DNA from: Mariprofundaceae bacterium
GTDB taxonomy: Bacteria > Pseudomonadota > Zetaproteobacteria > Mariprofundales > Mariprofundaceae
Length of the DNA: 18,175 bases
Direction: 5' to 3'
Assembly: GCA_030950835.1 (NCBI GenBank)
Contig: JAUZQU010000015.1
Location: forward strand, 1 to 18,175
The notes beneath the pieces are model-generated. The model worked only from the letters and a program-made list of their open reading frames with translations. It was not told the origin of the DNA and searched no databases. The translations under genes were made by a program, and so were the position numbers. This document shows, in pieces, positions 8,191 through 16,281 of this stretch. How positions within the stretch are numbered: the first letter of the stretch is position 1; the number at the start of each line of letters is the position of its first letter.

Positions 8191-9128
8191 TCTTAGAAAT
8201 ACGTTATAAACATCAGCAGCAAGCCATTTATATGCGCCCACAAGGTTCATCTATCAGCATGGGGCGAGGTTTTGCCAATACAATCATCCTTGATGACCCA
8301 TTTGTTTCAGCACACCATGCCCAACTTGAACTTGATGCAGCTGGACAGTGGCAATTAACGGATCAGCACAGCGATAACGGCACGCTCTATCAAGGTAGTA
8401 AGATTGAGCAGACAAAAGACATCCATCTTGGCGAGAGTTTTACAATGGGTGATACCACGCTAAGGCTTATTGCCGCGACAACGGCTGTAGCTGCAACCCA
8501 TATACGTCAAGATGTGCAAGGTTATGTTGCGATGTTAAGCCAAGCGCGTTGGTCATGGCTGCTGACCATCGTATTGACGGCTGCTTGGCTGCTTTTGTCG
8601 GACATACGTAGCAGCGACCACTTTGATGCCCAGTCCGTAGCGATGGCAGGTGCTGTAATGTTGTTTACTTTTTGTCTGTGGGCTGGATTTTGGGCATGGA
8701 TTGGCAAGACATTGAAGAAAAGAACTGCCTTTCATTTGCAGCTGAGTGTGATGGTTCTCTTTAGCTTATTGCTGGAGTTGTTGGATGTAGTAATCAGCTA
8801 TGTGGAGTATATGTTGAGCAGTCAGCTGGTGGCGCAAATACTGAGCTATACGCTGAATGTGGCATTGTCTGCATTGTTATTGTATGTGTGTTTATGGATT
8901 GCGACGCATAGGAGTAAGTTGTTTAAAATGGTATTTTCGCTGACGCTTAGCATAGGTTTAGGGGTGTTTATGCTCTCTGCGCAGTGGATGGTAGAGGGTT
9001 ATATGGGCGGAAACAGGGATGTGTCCACAGTCTTAAAACCACCCTATGCCATGACTTTACCCGCAGTGAGCATGGAGCAATATTTCACCCGTAATGCCCA
9101 GCTGTTAGGCGATATAGCGCTTGAATAG
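8178..9128 (+). CDS. Membrane protein with N-terminal FHA domain
   Basis: A 316-residue protein with a forkhead-associated domain at ~1-97 and about five transmembrane helices (starting near 125, 155, 188, 216 and 250). The FHA phosphothreonine-binding residues are present: Gly29-Arg30, Asn34, Ser44, His47-Ala48 and Asn67-Gly68. It should therefore read a phosphothreonine partner on the cytoplasmic face, most plausibly a target of the kinase encoded next. The membrane part matches no family I can name. The tail (~272-316) faces either side depending on topology. The start overlaps the protease gene by 13 bp, which implies coupled translation. A 101-bp gap follows before the kinase gene. Confidence 0.82.
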   Translation: MEAIILEIRYKHQQQAIYMRPQGSSISMGRGFANTIILDDPFVSAHHAQLELDAAGQWQLTDQHSDNGTLYQGSKIEQTKDIHLGESFTMGDTTLRLIAATTAVAATHIRQDVQGYVAMLSQARWSWLLTIVLTAAWLLLSDIRSSDHFDAQSVAMAGAVMLFTFCLWAGFWAWIGKTLKKRTAFHLQLSVMVLFSLLLELLDVVISYVEYMLSSQLVAQILSYTLNVALSALLLYVCLWIATHRSKLFKMVFSLTLSIGLGVFMLSAQWMVEGYMGGNRDVSTVLKPPYAMTLPAVSMEQYFTRNAQLLGDIALE

Positions 9129-9147
9129 GTGAATTTAGCCCCAAAAG

Positions 9148-9176
9148 TTGGCTATTTGATAATTTTCGACTATTGT
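9148..9176 (+). promoter_or_regulatory. Candidate promoter for the kinase-PP2C-FHA genes
   Basis: TTGGCT (9148-9153) and TATTGT (9171-9176) are spaced by 17 bp, in the only sizeable gap of the signalling cluster. A small perfect inverted repeat, GCTCA-5-TGAGC (9190-9204), follows. It lacks a T-run and could be an operator or chance. Confidence 0.3.
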
Positions 9177-9229
9177 GGCGGGTGAGTAGGCTCATTTTTT
9201 GAGCAACACATTGAAGGGGATAACTGTTC

Positions 9230-11815
9230 GTGAAAAGCGCATTTTGGAAGAAGGATTGGTTTTTAGGTTTGGCGGTGACATTGTTTTTCTTGGCAATGGG
9301 CAGTTCATCCATGATTCGCAGCCTTGAGTTTGCGACTTATGATGCAGGTGTTGCAGCTAGTGCTGTGCCTGCAGATGATCGTATTGTTATCCTTGATATT
9401 GATGATGAATCTATTGAGCTGATAGGGCGTTGGCCGTGGCCGCGCACCATTATGGCAGACATGATTGATACCCTGAATGAAGCAGGCGCGCGCATCATTG
9501 GTGTAGATGTCTTTTTCAGTGAGAAACAAGCTTATAATACGGATAATGCAGCGCTTAAGCTGGCTTCTTTGTTGCAAGAACAAGGCGATGAATTGCTGGC
9601 AGAAGCTGAAGTGTATGCTGATGAAGGTAATCAAGAAGCCGCAGATCAGACATTTGATGAAGCAGATGCGAAGTTCGCCGAAGCAGAGGCTATTATTGCT
9701 GAAGCAGAAGCGAACAATGGTGATGCGCGTTTGGTCAACGCTTCATTTCAAGCAGGCAATGTGTTTATGCCTATGTTTTATGAGGCTGGAGAGCCATTTG
9801 GTCGCCCAGATGAAGACTTGCCTGATTATGTAAGGCGTATGGGTATTGAAAACATTGGTGATGTGGTTGAAAACTCTCCGCCTATTAGTGCCATCAAGTT
9901 GTCTTATCCTTTTGCCGAGCTCTCGCAAGTTGCGGCGGGTTTGGGTTATTTGAATGTGTCGCCAAGTGTAGATGGAGTGCTGCGCTCAGAGCCTTTGATT
10001 GTCGAGTATTACGGTCAGTTCTTTCCTTCTTTATCTTTGGCTATGGTCGCCCATGATTTGAACCTGACTATGGATGATGTGCGTATTAACATTGGTTCAA
10101 GTGTGGAACTTGGTGCTTTAACCATTGAAACTGATTCCGCTATGCAAGTGTCCCCTTCTTTTTATGCTGGTGATAGTGATGGCGAGCATCATGCTTTCCA
10201 ACATTTCCCTTTTTATGATGTGCGCAATGGTAAAATACCCTTAGAACTACTCAAAGATAAAATTGTTTTGATTGGAGTGACGGGTACAGGAATTGGCAGC
10301 ACTTATGTAACACCTATCGCAACGGATTTAAATGGTGTGGAATATCATGCCCATGTGATTCAAAGTTTATTGCATGATGGGTTCATCCAAACACCCGAGT
10401 GGGCAGGCATGGCTGAACTGGCTTTGTTGTTGTTTGCAGGGTTTTACTTGATTGTATTGTTGCCACGCCTAAGTGCCATGGTGGGCACGGTTGCTTCGTT
10501 GTCCTTATTCTTAATCATCGCAGGTATGGACTTTGTGTTGCTTACTGAAAGTGGTTTGTGGGTGCAAACCATGACTGCGGCAGGTTTGTTGCTGGTAGGG
10601 CATGTGCTGCTGACTACCAAACGTTTCTTTGCCAGCGAAGATGATAGAGAAAAAATCACTTCTGAGTCTGCTGAAACCAATAAAATGTTGGCATTATCCT
10701 TCCAAAGCCAAGGCATGTTGGATATGTCCTTTGATAAGTTCAGGAAATGCCCACCAACGGATGATATTTTAAGTGGTTTGTACACCTTAGCTTTGGACTT
10801 TGAGCGTAAACGTCAGTTCAATAAAGCTACCGCAGTGTATGAATACATTTTAGAGGCCAATGCTTCCTTTAAAGATGTGCAACAGCGCATGGATAGAACT
10901 AAAGATGCTGGTGAGTCTATGATTTTTGGTGCTGCAGGTGTAGGCACTATGGGTACGTTGATGATTACAGGTGGGGCAAAACCTACGCTGGGTCGTTATG
11001 AAATCATTAAAGAGCTGGGTAAGGGCGCGATGGGTACGGTATATTTGGGTAAAGACCCGAAAATCAACCGTGATGTTGCGATTAAAACCATGGCGTTGTC
11101 GCAAGAGTTTGAAGGTGATGAGCTGCAAGATGTGAAAGAGCGTTTCTTCCGTGAAGCTGAAACGGCAGGTATGTTGAATCACCCTAATATTGTGACCATG
11201 TATGATGCGGGCGAAGAGCATGACCTAGCCTTTATTGCCATGGAATTTTTAGATGGAACTGACCTTTCACCTTACACCAAAAAAGGCAAGTTGTTGCCGC
11301 AAATGGCAACCATGAAAATTGTAGGTAAAGTGGCAGAAGCCTTGCATTATGCAAGCTCGCAGCGGGTGGTGCATAGGGATATTAAGCCTGCTAACATCAT
11401 GTTGCTTAAAGACAAAAGCGTGAAGGTTACTGACTTTGGTATTGCGCGGATTACGGCTTCAAGCAAGACCAAAACAGGCGTAGTCTTGGGTACGCCATCA
11501 TATATGTCGCCAGAACAATTGGCGGGTAAACATGTGGATGGGCGTTCGGACATTTTCTCTTTAGGTGTGATGTTGTATGAAATGTTGACTGGCGTTCGTC
11601 CTTTTAAAGGCGACTCTATGGCAACATTATTGTTTCAAATTGCCAACGAACCACACCCAGATATTCGTGAGTTTGACCCCAACTTGCCTGAAAATGTAAG
11701 TAAACTCATTAATATGATGTTGGTCAAAGATGCAGACAAACGTATCCCCAATGGTGGCGCGGTGATTCGCGGCATTATTACGTGTTTAAAAACCATGGCT
11801 GTAAAAGGAAAGTAA
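9230..11815 (+). CDS. CHASE2-domain sensor Ser/Thr protein kinase
   Basis: A membrane sensor kinase of 861 residues. TM1 (~8-25) is followed by a periplasmic CHASE2 domain (~35-390), shown by VILDIDDESIELIGRWPWPR, GARIIGVDVFF and the closing block KIVLIGVTGTGIGSTY...GVEYHAHVIQSLL. Three TM helices follow (~394-413, 417-440, 444-465), then a helical TPR-like stretch (~485-560) and a Hanks-type kinase domain (~590-850). Kinase motifs are intact: Gly loop GKGAMG (597-602), VAIK with Lys619, HRDIKPAN with Asp717, DFG (735-737) and GTPSYMSPEQ. An Ala/Glu-rich acidic segment (~110-167) interrupts the CHASE2 domain. Translation starts at GTG 9230, with GAAGGGGA at 9213-9220. A PP2C gene begins 3 bp downstream, so kinase and phosphatase are made together. 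Confidence 0.93.
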   Translation: MKSAFWKKDWFLGLAVTLFFLAMGSSSMIRSLEFATYDAGVAASAVPADDRIVILDIDDESIELIGRWPWPRTIMADMIDTLNEAGARIIGVDVFFSEKQAYNTDNAALKLASLLQEQGDELLAEAEVYADEGNQEAADQTFDEADAKFAEAEAIIAEAEANNGDARLVNASFQAGNVFMPMFYEAGEPFGRPDEDLPDYVRRMGIENIGDVVENSPPISAIKLSYPFAELSQVAAGLGYLNVSPSVDGVLRSEPLIVEYYGQFFPSLSLAMVAHDLNLTMDDVRINIGSSVELGALTIETDSAMQVSPSFYAGDSDGEHHAFQHFPFYDVRNGKIPLELLKDKIVLIGVTGTGIGSTYVTPIATDLNGVEYHAHVIQSLLHDGFIQTPEWAGMAELALLLFAGFYLIVLLPRLSAMVGTVASLSLFLIIAGMDFVLLTESGLWVQTMTAAGLLLVGHVLLTTKRFFASEDDREKITSESAETNKMLALSFQSQGMLDMSFDKFRKCPPTDDILSGLYTLALDFERKRQFNKATAVYEYILEANASFKDVQQRMDRTKDAGESMIFGAAGVGTMGTLMITGGAKPTLGRYEIIKELGKGAMGTVYLGKDPKINRDVAIKTMALSQEFEGDELQDVKERFFREAETAGMLNHPNIVTMYDAGEEHDLAFIAMEFLDGTDLSPYTKKGKLLPQMATMKIVGKVAEALHYASSQRVVHRDIKPANIMLLKDKSVKVTDFGIARITASSKTKTGVVLGTPSYMSPEQLAGKHVDGRSDIFSLGVMLYEMLTGVRPFKGDSMATLLFQIANEPHPDIREFDPNLPENVSKLINMMLVKDADKRIPNGGAVIRGIITCLKTMAVKGK

Positions 11816-11818
11816 AGT

Positions 11819-12631
11819 ATGAGTGCACTTGAAATGATTGCTGTCACGGATGTTGGAGTAAAGCGAAGCCACAATGAAGATTGTGTGGGTATTGACTTGG
11901 CGAGTGGTATAGCGGTGCTGGCAGATGGTATGGGCGGGCATAATGCAGGTGAAGTGGCAAGTGCCATGGCAGTGGATTTGATTAAACGTTTACTCAAAGA
12001 TGGTTTAACCCGTTTCCCGCAAGGTGAACTGGATGAAGAAACAGGTTTTTCACGGGAAGCAGTGTTGGCGCGTGATTCAGCTGTGCTTGCCAACAACACC
12101 ATTATCGAAACAGCGCAAAGTAAACCTGAATGTGCGGGTATGGGTACAACTGTGGTTGTAGCCGTCTTTTTTGGCGATCGCATTGCGGTGTCGCATGTGG
12201 GTGATTCGCGTATGTATTTATTGCGCAAGGAAGTGTTGTCGCATGTCACTGAAGATCACTCTTTGATTCAGGAACAGGTGCGCCGTGGTTTGTTGACGGC
12301 TGAAGATGCGCGTAACTCGGCGATTAAAAACTTGGTGACCCGCGCTTTGGGTGTGGAAATGGATGTCGAAGCCGATGTGGTTGAAGACATAACACTGGTG
12401 GGCGATACGTATATGATGTGTTCGGATGGCTTGACTGACGTGGTGCCTGATGAAGCGATTCGTTTAACGATGTTAGAGCATAGTAATAACCTTGAAAAAG
12501 CAGCACAATGTTTGATTGATTTAGCCAATGATGCAGGTGGGCCTGATAATATTTCAGTGATCATTATGCGGGTAAAAAACGAATTTACGCGTAAGAAAGG
12601 TTTCTTGACGCGTTTGTTTGGAGGAAAGTAA
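11819..12631 (+). CDS. PP2C-family protein Ser/Thr phosphatase
   Basis: A metal-dependent (Mn/Mg) cytoplasmic phosphatase of 270 residues that should reverse the adjacent kinase's phosphorylation. The PPM motifs are all present: RSHNED (16-21), LADGMGGH with Asp36, GMGTTVV, SHVGDSRMYLL, VTEDHS, SDGLTD (Asp203, Asp207) and GGPDNIS with Asp243. These supply the usual metal ligands. There is no membrane segment, as in soluble bacterial Stp/PrpC enzymes. The gap is 3 bp after the kinase and 1 bp before the tandem-FHA gene's ATG, so the three genes are almost certainly one operon. Similar trios occur in T6SS clusters (PpkA/PppA/Fha), but nothing else of T6SS is seen here. Confidence 0.94.
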   Translation: MSALEMIAVTDVGVKRSHNEDCVGIDLASGIAVLADGMGGHNAGEVASAMAVDLIKRLLKDGLTRFPQGELDEETGFSREAVLARDSAVLANNTIIETAQSKPECAGMGTTVVVAVFFGDRIAVSHVGDSRMYLLRKEVLSHVTEDHSLIQEQVRRGLLTAEDARNSAIKNLVTRALGVEMDVEADVVEDITLVGDTYMMCSDGLTDVVPDEAIRLTMLEHSNNLEKAAQCLIDLANDAGGPDNISVIIMRVKNEFTRKKGFLTRLFGGK

Positions 12632-12632
12632 G

Positions 12633-13334
12633 ATGAGCAAGCTTGTATTGAAGTTCAAAGATACAGTGATTTCTGAAATTGAGTTGAGTCAAGAAGAAAC
12701 CTCTATTGGACGCAAGGCTGAAAACACCGTTCATATTGACAACCTGGCAGTCAGCGGTCGCCATGCGCGCATTTTGAAAATTGGTAACAAGGTGATTCTT
12801 GAAGATTTAGGCAGCACCAACGGCACCTTGGTCAACAACAAAGAAGTGACCAAACATATCATGAAACATGGCGATATTGTCTCCGTGGGAAAACATACTT
12901 TGACGTTTGTTTCTTTAGAAAATGGAAAAATGCCAGCTGTTGAAGAAGATGATATGGATAAAACCATGATTATTAGCTCTGCGGCACGAGAAGCTTTGGT
13001 TTCCAAAGGTCCGGCATCGGCATCTAGCGCTATGCTTTTGGGTACGATTCAATTTGTTTCAGGTCCAATGGTGGGCAAAAGCTTTGATCTAACTGCTTCT
13101 TTGACCAGTATGGGCAAAGGTGATAATTGTAAAATTAAAGTCAAAGGTTTGATGGTAGGCAAACAAGCAGCCGTCATTACACGTCGCCCTACAGGTTATC
13201 ACATTGCCTACCTTGAAGGTATGAGTAAACCTAAAGTAAACGGAAAATCGGTTGCTGACACACCGAGAACGTTGAAAGATGGTGATATGATTGAGCTTGG
13301 TGATGTAAAAATGGAGTTTTACATTAAAAAGTAG
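12633..13334 (+). CDS. Tandem FHA-domain protein, second domain degenerate
   Basis: A soluble 233-residue protein. The first FHA domain (~1-95) carries Gly26-Arg27, Asn31, Ser41, His44-Ala45 and the STNG loop at 61-64, so it should bind phosphothreonine. A linker with the acidic motif EEDDMDKTMII places Thr111 where a kinase could modify it. The C-terminal part (~128-232) is FHA-like in layout (GDMIELGDVKMEFYI at the end) but has lost the binding residues: GKG replaces GR and GKQAAV replaces SxxHA. ATG 12633 is chosen over TTG 12618 because GGAGGAAA at 12620-12627 lies just upstream of it. It resembles GarA/OdhI-like adaptors in plan, and it is probably the soluble output of the kinase/phosphatase pair. 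Confidence 0.88.
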   Translation: MSKLVLKFKDTVISEIELSQEETSIGRKAENTVHIDNLAVSGRHARILKIGNKVILEDLGSTNGTLVNNKEVTKHIMKHGDIVSVGKHTLTFVSLENGKMPAVEEDDMDKTMIISSAAREALVSKGPASASSAMLLGTIQFVSGPMVGKSFDLTASLTSMGKGDNCKIKVKGLMVGKQAAVITRRPTGYHIAYLEGMSKPKVNGKSVADTPRTLKDGDMIELGDVKMEFYIKK

Positions 13335-13343
13335 GCTTTTTTT
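13326..13343 (+). terminator. Possible weak terminator after the FHA gene
   Basis: AAAAAG (13326-13331), loop TAGG and CTTTTT (13336-13341), then two more T, overlap the FHA stop codon. The stem is nearly all A-T, so it would be a weak terminator at best. A 12-bp palindrome TTGATATATCAA follows at 13342-13353. Confidence 0.3.
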
Positions 13344-13682
13344 GATATATCAAGGCGGTACAGCTATATTTTATAGGTCTCAGCAATGTGGATTTTTACA
13401 AGTATACTTTGATATAGGGCGAGCTTTGTGGAGAGAAAGGGTCTGAACTTGGCTATTTTTACTTTGCTAAAAGCGGATACTTTCATTTTCCGCCTCCAAC
13501 TTACTGATTCTTGTTGACAGTGTTGGCATTGGCTTATAGCAATCGCCTATCGATATTTTATGATGCGGCTGAATGCCTGCGTTATCCTTTTATACTCACT
13601 TTTAAATTAATGAACATTTGTATTGCCCCCGTGAACTAAGCATGGCGTTGATGGTTGAGCAATATAATATGGAGCTTTTTGT
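13335..13682 (+). other. Leader and intergenic region upstream of rho
   Basis: This 348-bp non-coding stretch separates the FHA gene from rho. It holds the palindrome TTGATATATCAA (13342-13353), a second TTTGATATA near 13408, a hairpin GCGGA/TCCGC (13473-13477 with 13489-13493) and a candidate promoter at 13514-13542. Downstream of that promoter is a ~140-nt leader with a 16-codon ORF (13560-13610) lacking a ribosome site. In E. coli, rho is autoregulated in its leader, so a long leader here is expected. Confidence 0.6.
13514..13542 (+). promoter_or_regulatory. Candidate sigma-70 promoter for rho
   Basis: A perfect -35 hexamer TTGACA lies at 13514-13519. The -10 is either TATAGC (13535-13540, 15-bp spacer) or TAGCAA (13537-13542, 17-bp spacer), and neither is strong. 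A second TATACT lies at 13591-13596 without a good -35. Confidence 0.4.
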
Positions 13683-15455
13683 ATGTCTGCTGAAGAAACT
13701 ATAGAACAACCTAGTGTGGAAACGCCTGTTGAAGCGAAAGCTTCTGAAACAGTTGAGAAAAAGAAAGCAGTGCGCAAACCGCGGGCACGCAAGAAAAAAG
13801 TAGCAGTAGAAAAAGCTGTGGTTGAGCCCGAACAAACAGCCAATAAAGACAGCAATGAAGCAGCGCCTCAGCAAGTGACCAGCAAAGAAAGCAATGATAC
13901 TGCGCCTAAAAAATCAAGCAAAAAAGACAGTGATAAAGCTGCACTTCAAGATGAAAGTAAGAAAGACGCTAATCAAGTAGCGCCTCAACCAGCAACCAAC
14001 AAAGATGCTAATCAAGTAGCGTCTCAGCCAACAGCCAACAAAGATAGCGATGAAGCTGCAGCAGATCAGAGTGCTGAAAGCAATAAACCGCAGCGTCAAC
14101 AAAAGCAACGTCATAAACGTAGTGAGCATAAAAACAACCGTCGTCGCAAAGAGCAAGAGTCGGAAGAGCCTGTATCTAATGAGCTTGAGGGCATCACTTT
14201 ACATTTGCGCGAGATTTCAGCCATGTCACCTTCTCAGCTGTTGGAAAAAGCAGATGAGTTAGGCATTGAGAATGTGGCAGGCAAACGTAAACAAGCGCAA
14301 GTTTCGGCGATTCTGAAGGAACATAGTCTGCGTGGAGGCACGGTAATCAGCGAAGGGGTGTTAGAATTATTGCCTGATGGTTATGGTTTTTTGCGTTCTG
14401 CGGATGCCAACTACTTGACGGGGGATGATGATATTTATGTGTCGAATCAACAAATTCGCCGTGGTTTCTTGCGTAAGGGAGACATGATTTCAGGTGAAGT
14501 GCGTGCGCCGCGTAGCCGAGAAAAGTATTTTGCTTTAAAGAATGTCCTTGCTATCAACGATGAGTCCCCAGACCTTGCGCGAACCAAGGTGTTGTTTGAC
14601 AACTTAACACCACTTTATCCTGATGAGCGTATTAAGCTTGAGATTGAAGATCCTACAGGTAAAGACGTGACAGGTCGGGTGATTGATTTGGCATCACCGA
14701 TTGGTAAAGGGCAGCGTGGTTTGTTGGTTGCGCCACCGCGCACGGGTAAAACGGTGATGATGCAATCCATTGCCCATGCCATTGAACAAAATCACCCTGA
14801 AATTCATTTGATGGTATTATTGATTGATGAGCGTCCTGAAGAAGTGACGGATATGAAACGCTCGGTGAAAGGGGAAGTGGTATCTTCGACTTTTGATGAG
14901 CCGCCACAGCGCCATGTCCAAGTTGCTGAAATGATGATTGAACGTGCCAAACGTATGGTCGAACATGGCCGTGATGTGGTGATTTTATTGGATTCGATCA
15001 CCCGTTTGGCAAGAGCCTATAACATCGTGTCACCATCTTCGGGCAAAGTATTGTCAGGTGGTGTGGATGCCAATGCCTTGTACAAACCTAAGCGTTTCTT
15101 TGGTGCAGCGCGAAATATTGAAGGTGGTGGTTCATTAACCATCATTGCGACTGCGCTTGTAGATACGGGTAGCCGCATGGATGAAGTGATTTTTGAAGAA
15201 TTTAAAGGTACGGGTAATATGGAGATTCATTTGAATCGCCAGCTTGTCTCAAAACGTACTTTCCCTGCGGTTGATATTGCAGCCAGTGGTACGCGTAAAG
15301 AAGAATTATTGATTGATGCCGCAACCTTATCCAAGGCTTGGGTACTTCGCCGCATTATGTCACCCATGGATACGGTGGGGGCGATGGAATTTTTGTTGGA
15401 TAAGATGAAAGCCACCAAAAATAATGATGAATTCTTTGAAATGATGAACAAATAA
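13683..15455 (+). CDS. rho: Transcription termination factor Rho with repetitive N-terminal extension
   Basis: A hexameric RNA-dependent ATPase/translocase that ends transcription at Rho-dependent sites. The 590-residue product is ~170 longer than E. coli Rho (419). The extra length is a Lys/Ala/Gln/Asp-rich N-terminal region (~1-165) with imperfect repeats such as ANKDSNEAAPQ, TNKDANQVASQP and ANKDSDEAA. The normal protein follows: Rho_N helix bundle (from ~LEGITLHLREISAM), RNA-binding cold-shock fold (LLPDGYGFLRS), Walker A APPRTGKT (350-357), Walker B region LMVLLIDERPEEV, DSITRLARAYN and the Q-loop SGGVDANAL. GGAG at 13671-13674 lies 8 bp before ATG 13683. Such charged low-complexity insertions occur in Rho of several phyla and may add RNA binding or drive condensates, which is inference here. 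Confidence 0.97.
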   Translation: MSAEETIEQPSVETPVEAKASETVEKKKAVRKPRARKKKVAVEKAVVEPEQTANKDSNEAAPQQVTSKESNDTAPKKSSKKDSDKAALQDESKKDANQVAPQPATNKDANQVASQPTANKDSDEAAADQSAESNKPQRQQKQRHKRSEHKNNRRRKEQESEEPVSNELEGITLHLREISAMSPSQLLEKADELGIENVAGKRKQAQVSAILKEHSLRGGTVISEGVLELLPDGYGFLRSADANYLTGDDDIYVSNQQIRRGFLRKGDMISGEVRAPRSREKYFALKNVLAINDESPDLARTKVLFDNLTPLYPDERIKLEIEDPTGKDVTGRVIDLASPIGKGQRGLLVAPPRTGKTVMMQSIAHAIEQNHPEIHLMVLLIDERPEEVTDMKRSVKGEVVSSTFDEPPQRHVQVAEMMIERAKRMVEHGRDVVILLDSITRLARAYNIVSPSSGKVLSGGVDANALYKPKRFFGAARNIEGGGSLTIIATALVDTGSRMDEVIFEEFKGTGNMEIHLNRQLVSKRTFPAVDIAASGTRKEELLIDAATLSKAWVLRRIMSPMDTVGAMEFLLDKMKATKNNDEFFEMMNK

Positions 15456-15523
15456 GGTGATTGACTTGCTATCATGCTCTATCAAGTTATCATGCCCACG
15501 TTTTTGTGTCTAAGGGAGTTTGT

Positions 15524-16273
15524 ATGAGTGGTTCAACGCGTTGTTTAATCGCGGGCAACTGGAAAATGAATGGTATGTTGCAAGAGAGCTTGTCTTTTGT
15601 GAATGATATGCGTGAAAACCCAGCGCCTGAAGCGGTTGAAGTTGCTTTGATGCCGCCTTATACCTTATTGCACGCCTTATCTAAGCCCTTTGAAGATAAA
15701 GGCATTCGCATTGGCTCACAAAGTATGTACTTTGAAACCAGCGGTGCTTTCACAGGCTCTATTTCACCCTTGATGTTGCGTGATGCAGGTTGTCATTATG
15801 TGATTCTAGGGCATTCTGAGCGCCGTGATATTATGGGTGAAGGCAATGTGATTTTACGCAAAAAATTGGATGCCGCTTGGCATGCAGGTTTGGAGCCGAT
15901 GTTTTGCATTGGTGAACACCTAGAAGAGCGCGAAGCAGGCACGACCAATGACGTGCTCAAAGAACAACTTTCTGTGCTTGAAGGCACAGATGTGAACGCC
16001 CCACTTACCGTGGCTTATGAGCCTGTTTGGGCGATTGGTACAGGTAAAACAGCAACACCAGAGCAAGTCTCTGCAACCCACGCTTTTGTACATCAAGAGT
16101 TGGCACGTTTAGGTCGTCAATGTCGTGTATTGTATGGTGGCAGCGTGAACCCAGGCAATGCTGAAAGTTTGATGGCTTGCGAAGGTGTAGATGGCGCGTT
16201 GGTGGGTGGTGCGAGTTTAAAAGCAGATACATTTATGGAAATTATTGCCGCCGCAGCGCGTGTGGCAGCTTAG
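15524..16273 (+). CDS. tpiA: Triosephosphate isomerase
   Basis: Interconverts dihydroxyacetone phosphate and glyceraldehyde 3-phosphate in glycolysis and gluconeogenesis. The 249-residue TIM barrel is full length. The catalytic residues are visible: Lys14 in GNWKMNG, His97 in LGHSERR and Glu166 in YEPVWAIGTGKTA, with loop 6 intact. The phosphate-binding YGGSVNPGNA and GALVGGASL follow. ATG 15524 is chosen because AGGGAG at 15513-15518 precedes it by 5 bp. A longer frame from TTG 15461 would add 21 residues unlike any TIM. The 68-bp gap after rho contains TATCATGC at 15470-15477 and 15488-15495 with TATCAA between them, a small repeat of unknown meaning. The tpiA stop overlaps the secG ribosome-binding site. 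Confidence 0.97.
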   Translation: MSGSTRCLIAGNWKMNGMLQESLSFVNDMRENPAPEAVEVALMPPYTLLHALSKPFEDKGIRIGSQSMYFETSGAFTGSISPLMLRDAGCHYVILGHSERRDIMGEGNVILRKKLDAAWHAGLEPMFCIGEHLEEREAGTTNDVLKEQLSVLEGTDVNAPLTVAYEPVWAIGTGKTATPEQVSATHAFVHQELARLGRQCRVLYGGSVNPGNAESLMACEGVDGALVGGASLKADTFMEIIAAAARVAA

Positions 16274-16281
16274 GAGTAAGT

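Noticed and set aside
9230..13334. T6SS regulatory module
   Set aside because: No Tss, Hcp or VgrG gene is present in the window, and CHASE2 sensors are not typical of PpkA kinases.
13914..14156. 80-codon minus-strand open frame within rho
   Set aside because: It is the antisense shadow of the low-complexity Rho extension, hydrophobic only because Lys/Gln-rich codons are read backwards.
15461..15523. N-terminal extension of TpiA from TTG 15461
   Set aside because: The added residues are unlike TIM proteins, and a good ribosome site directly precedes ATG 15524.
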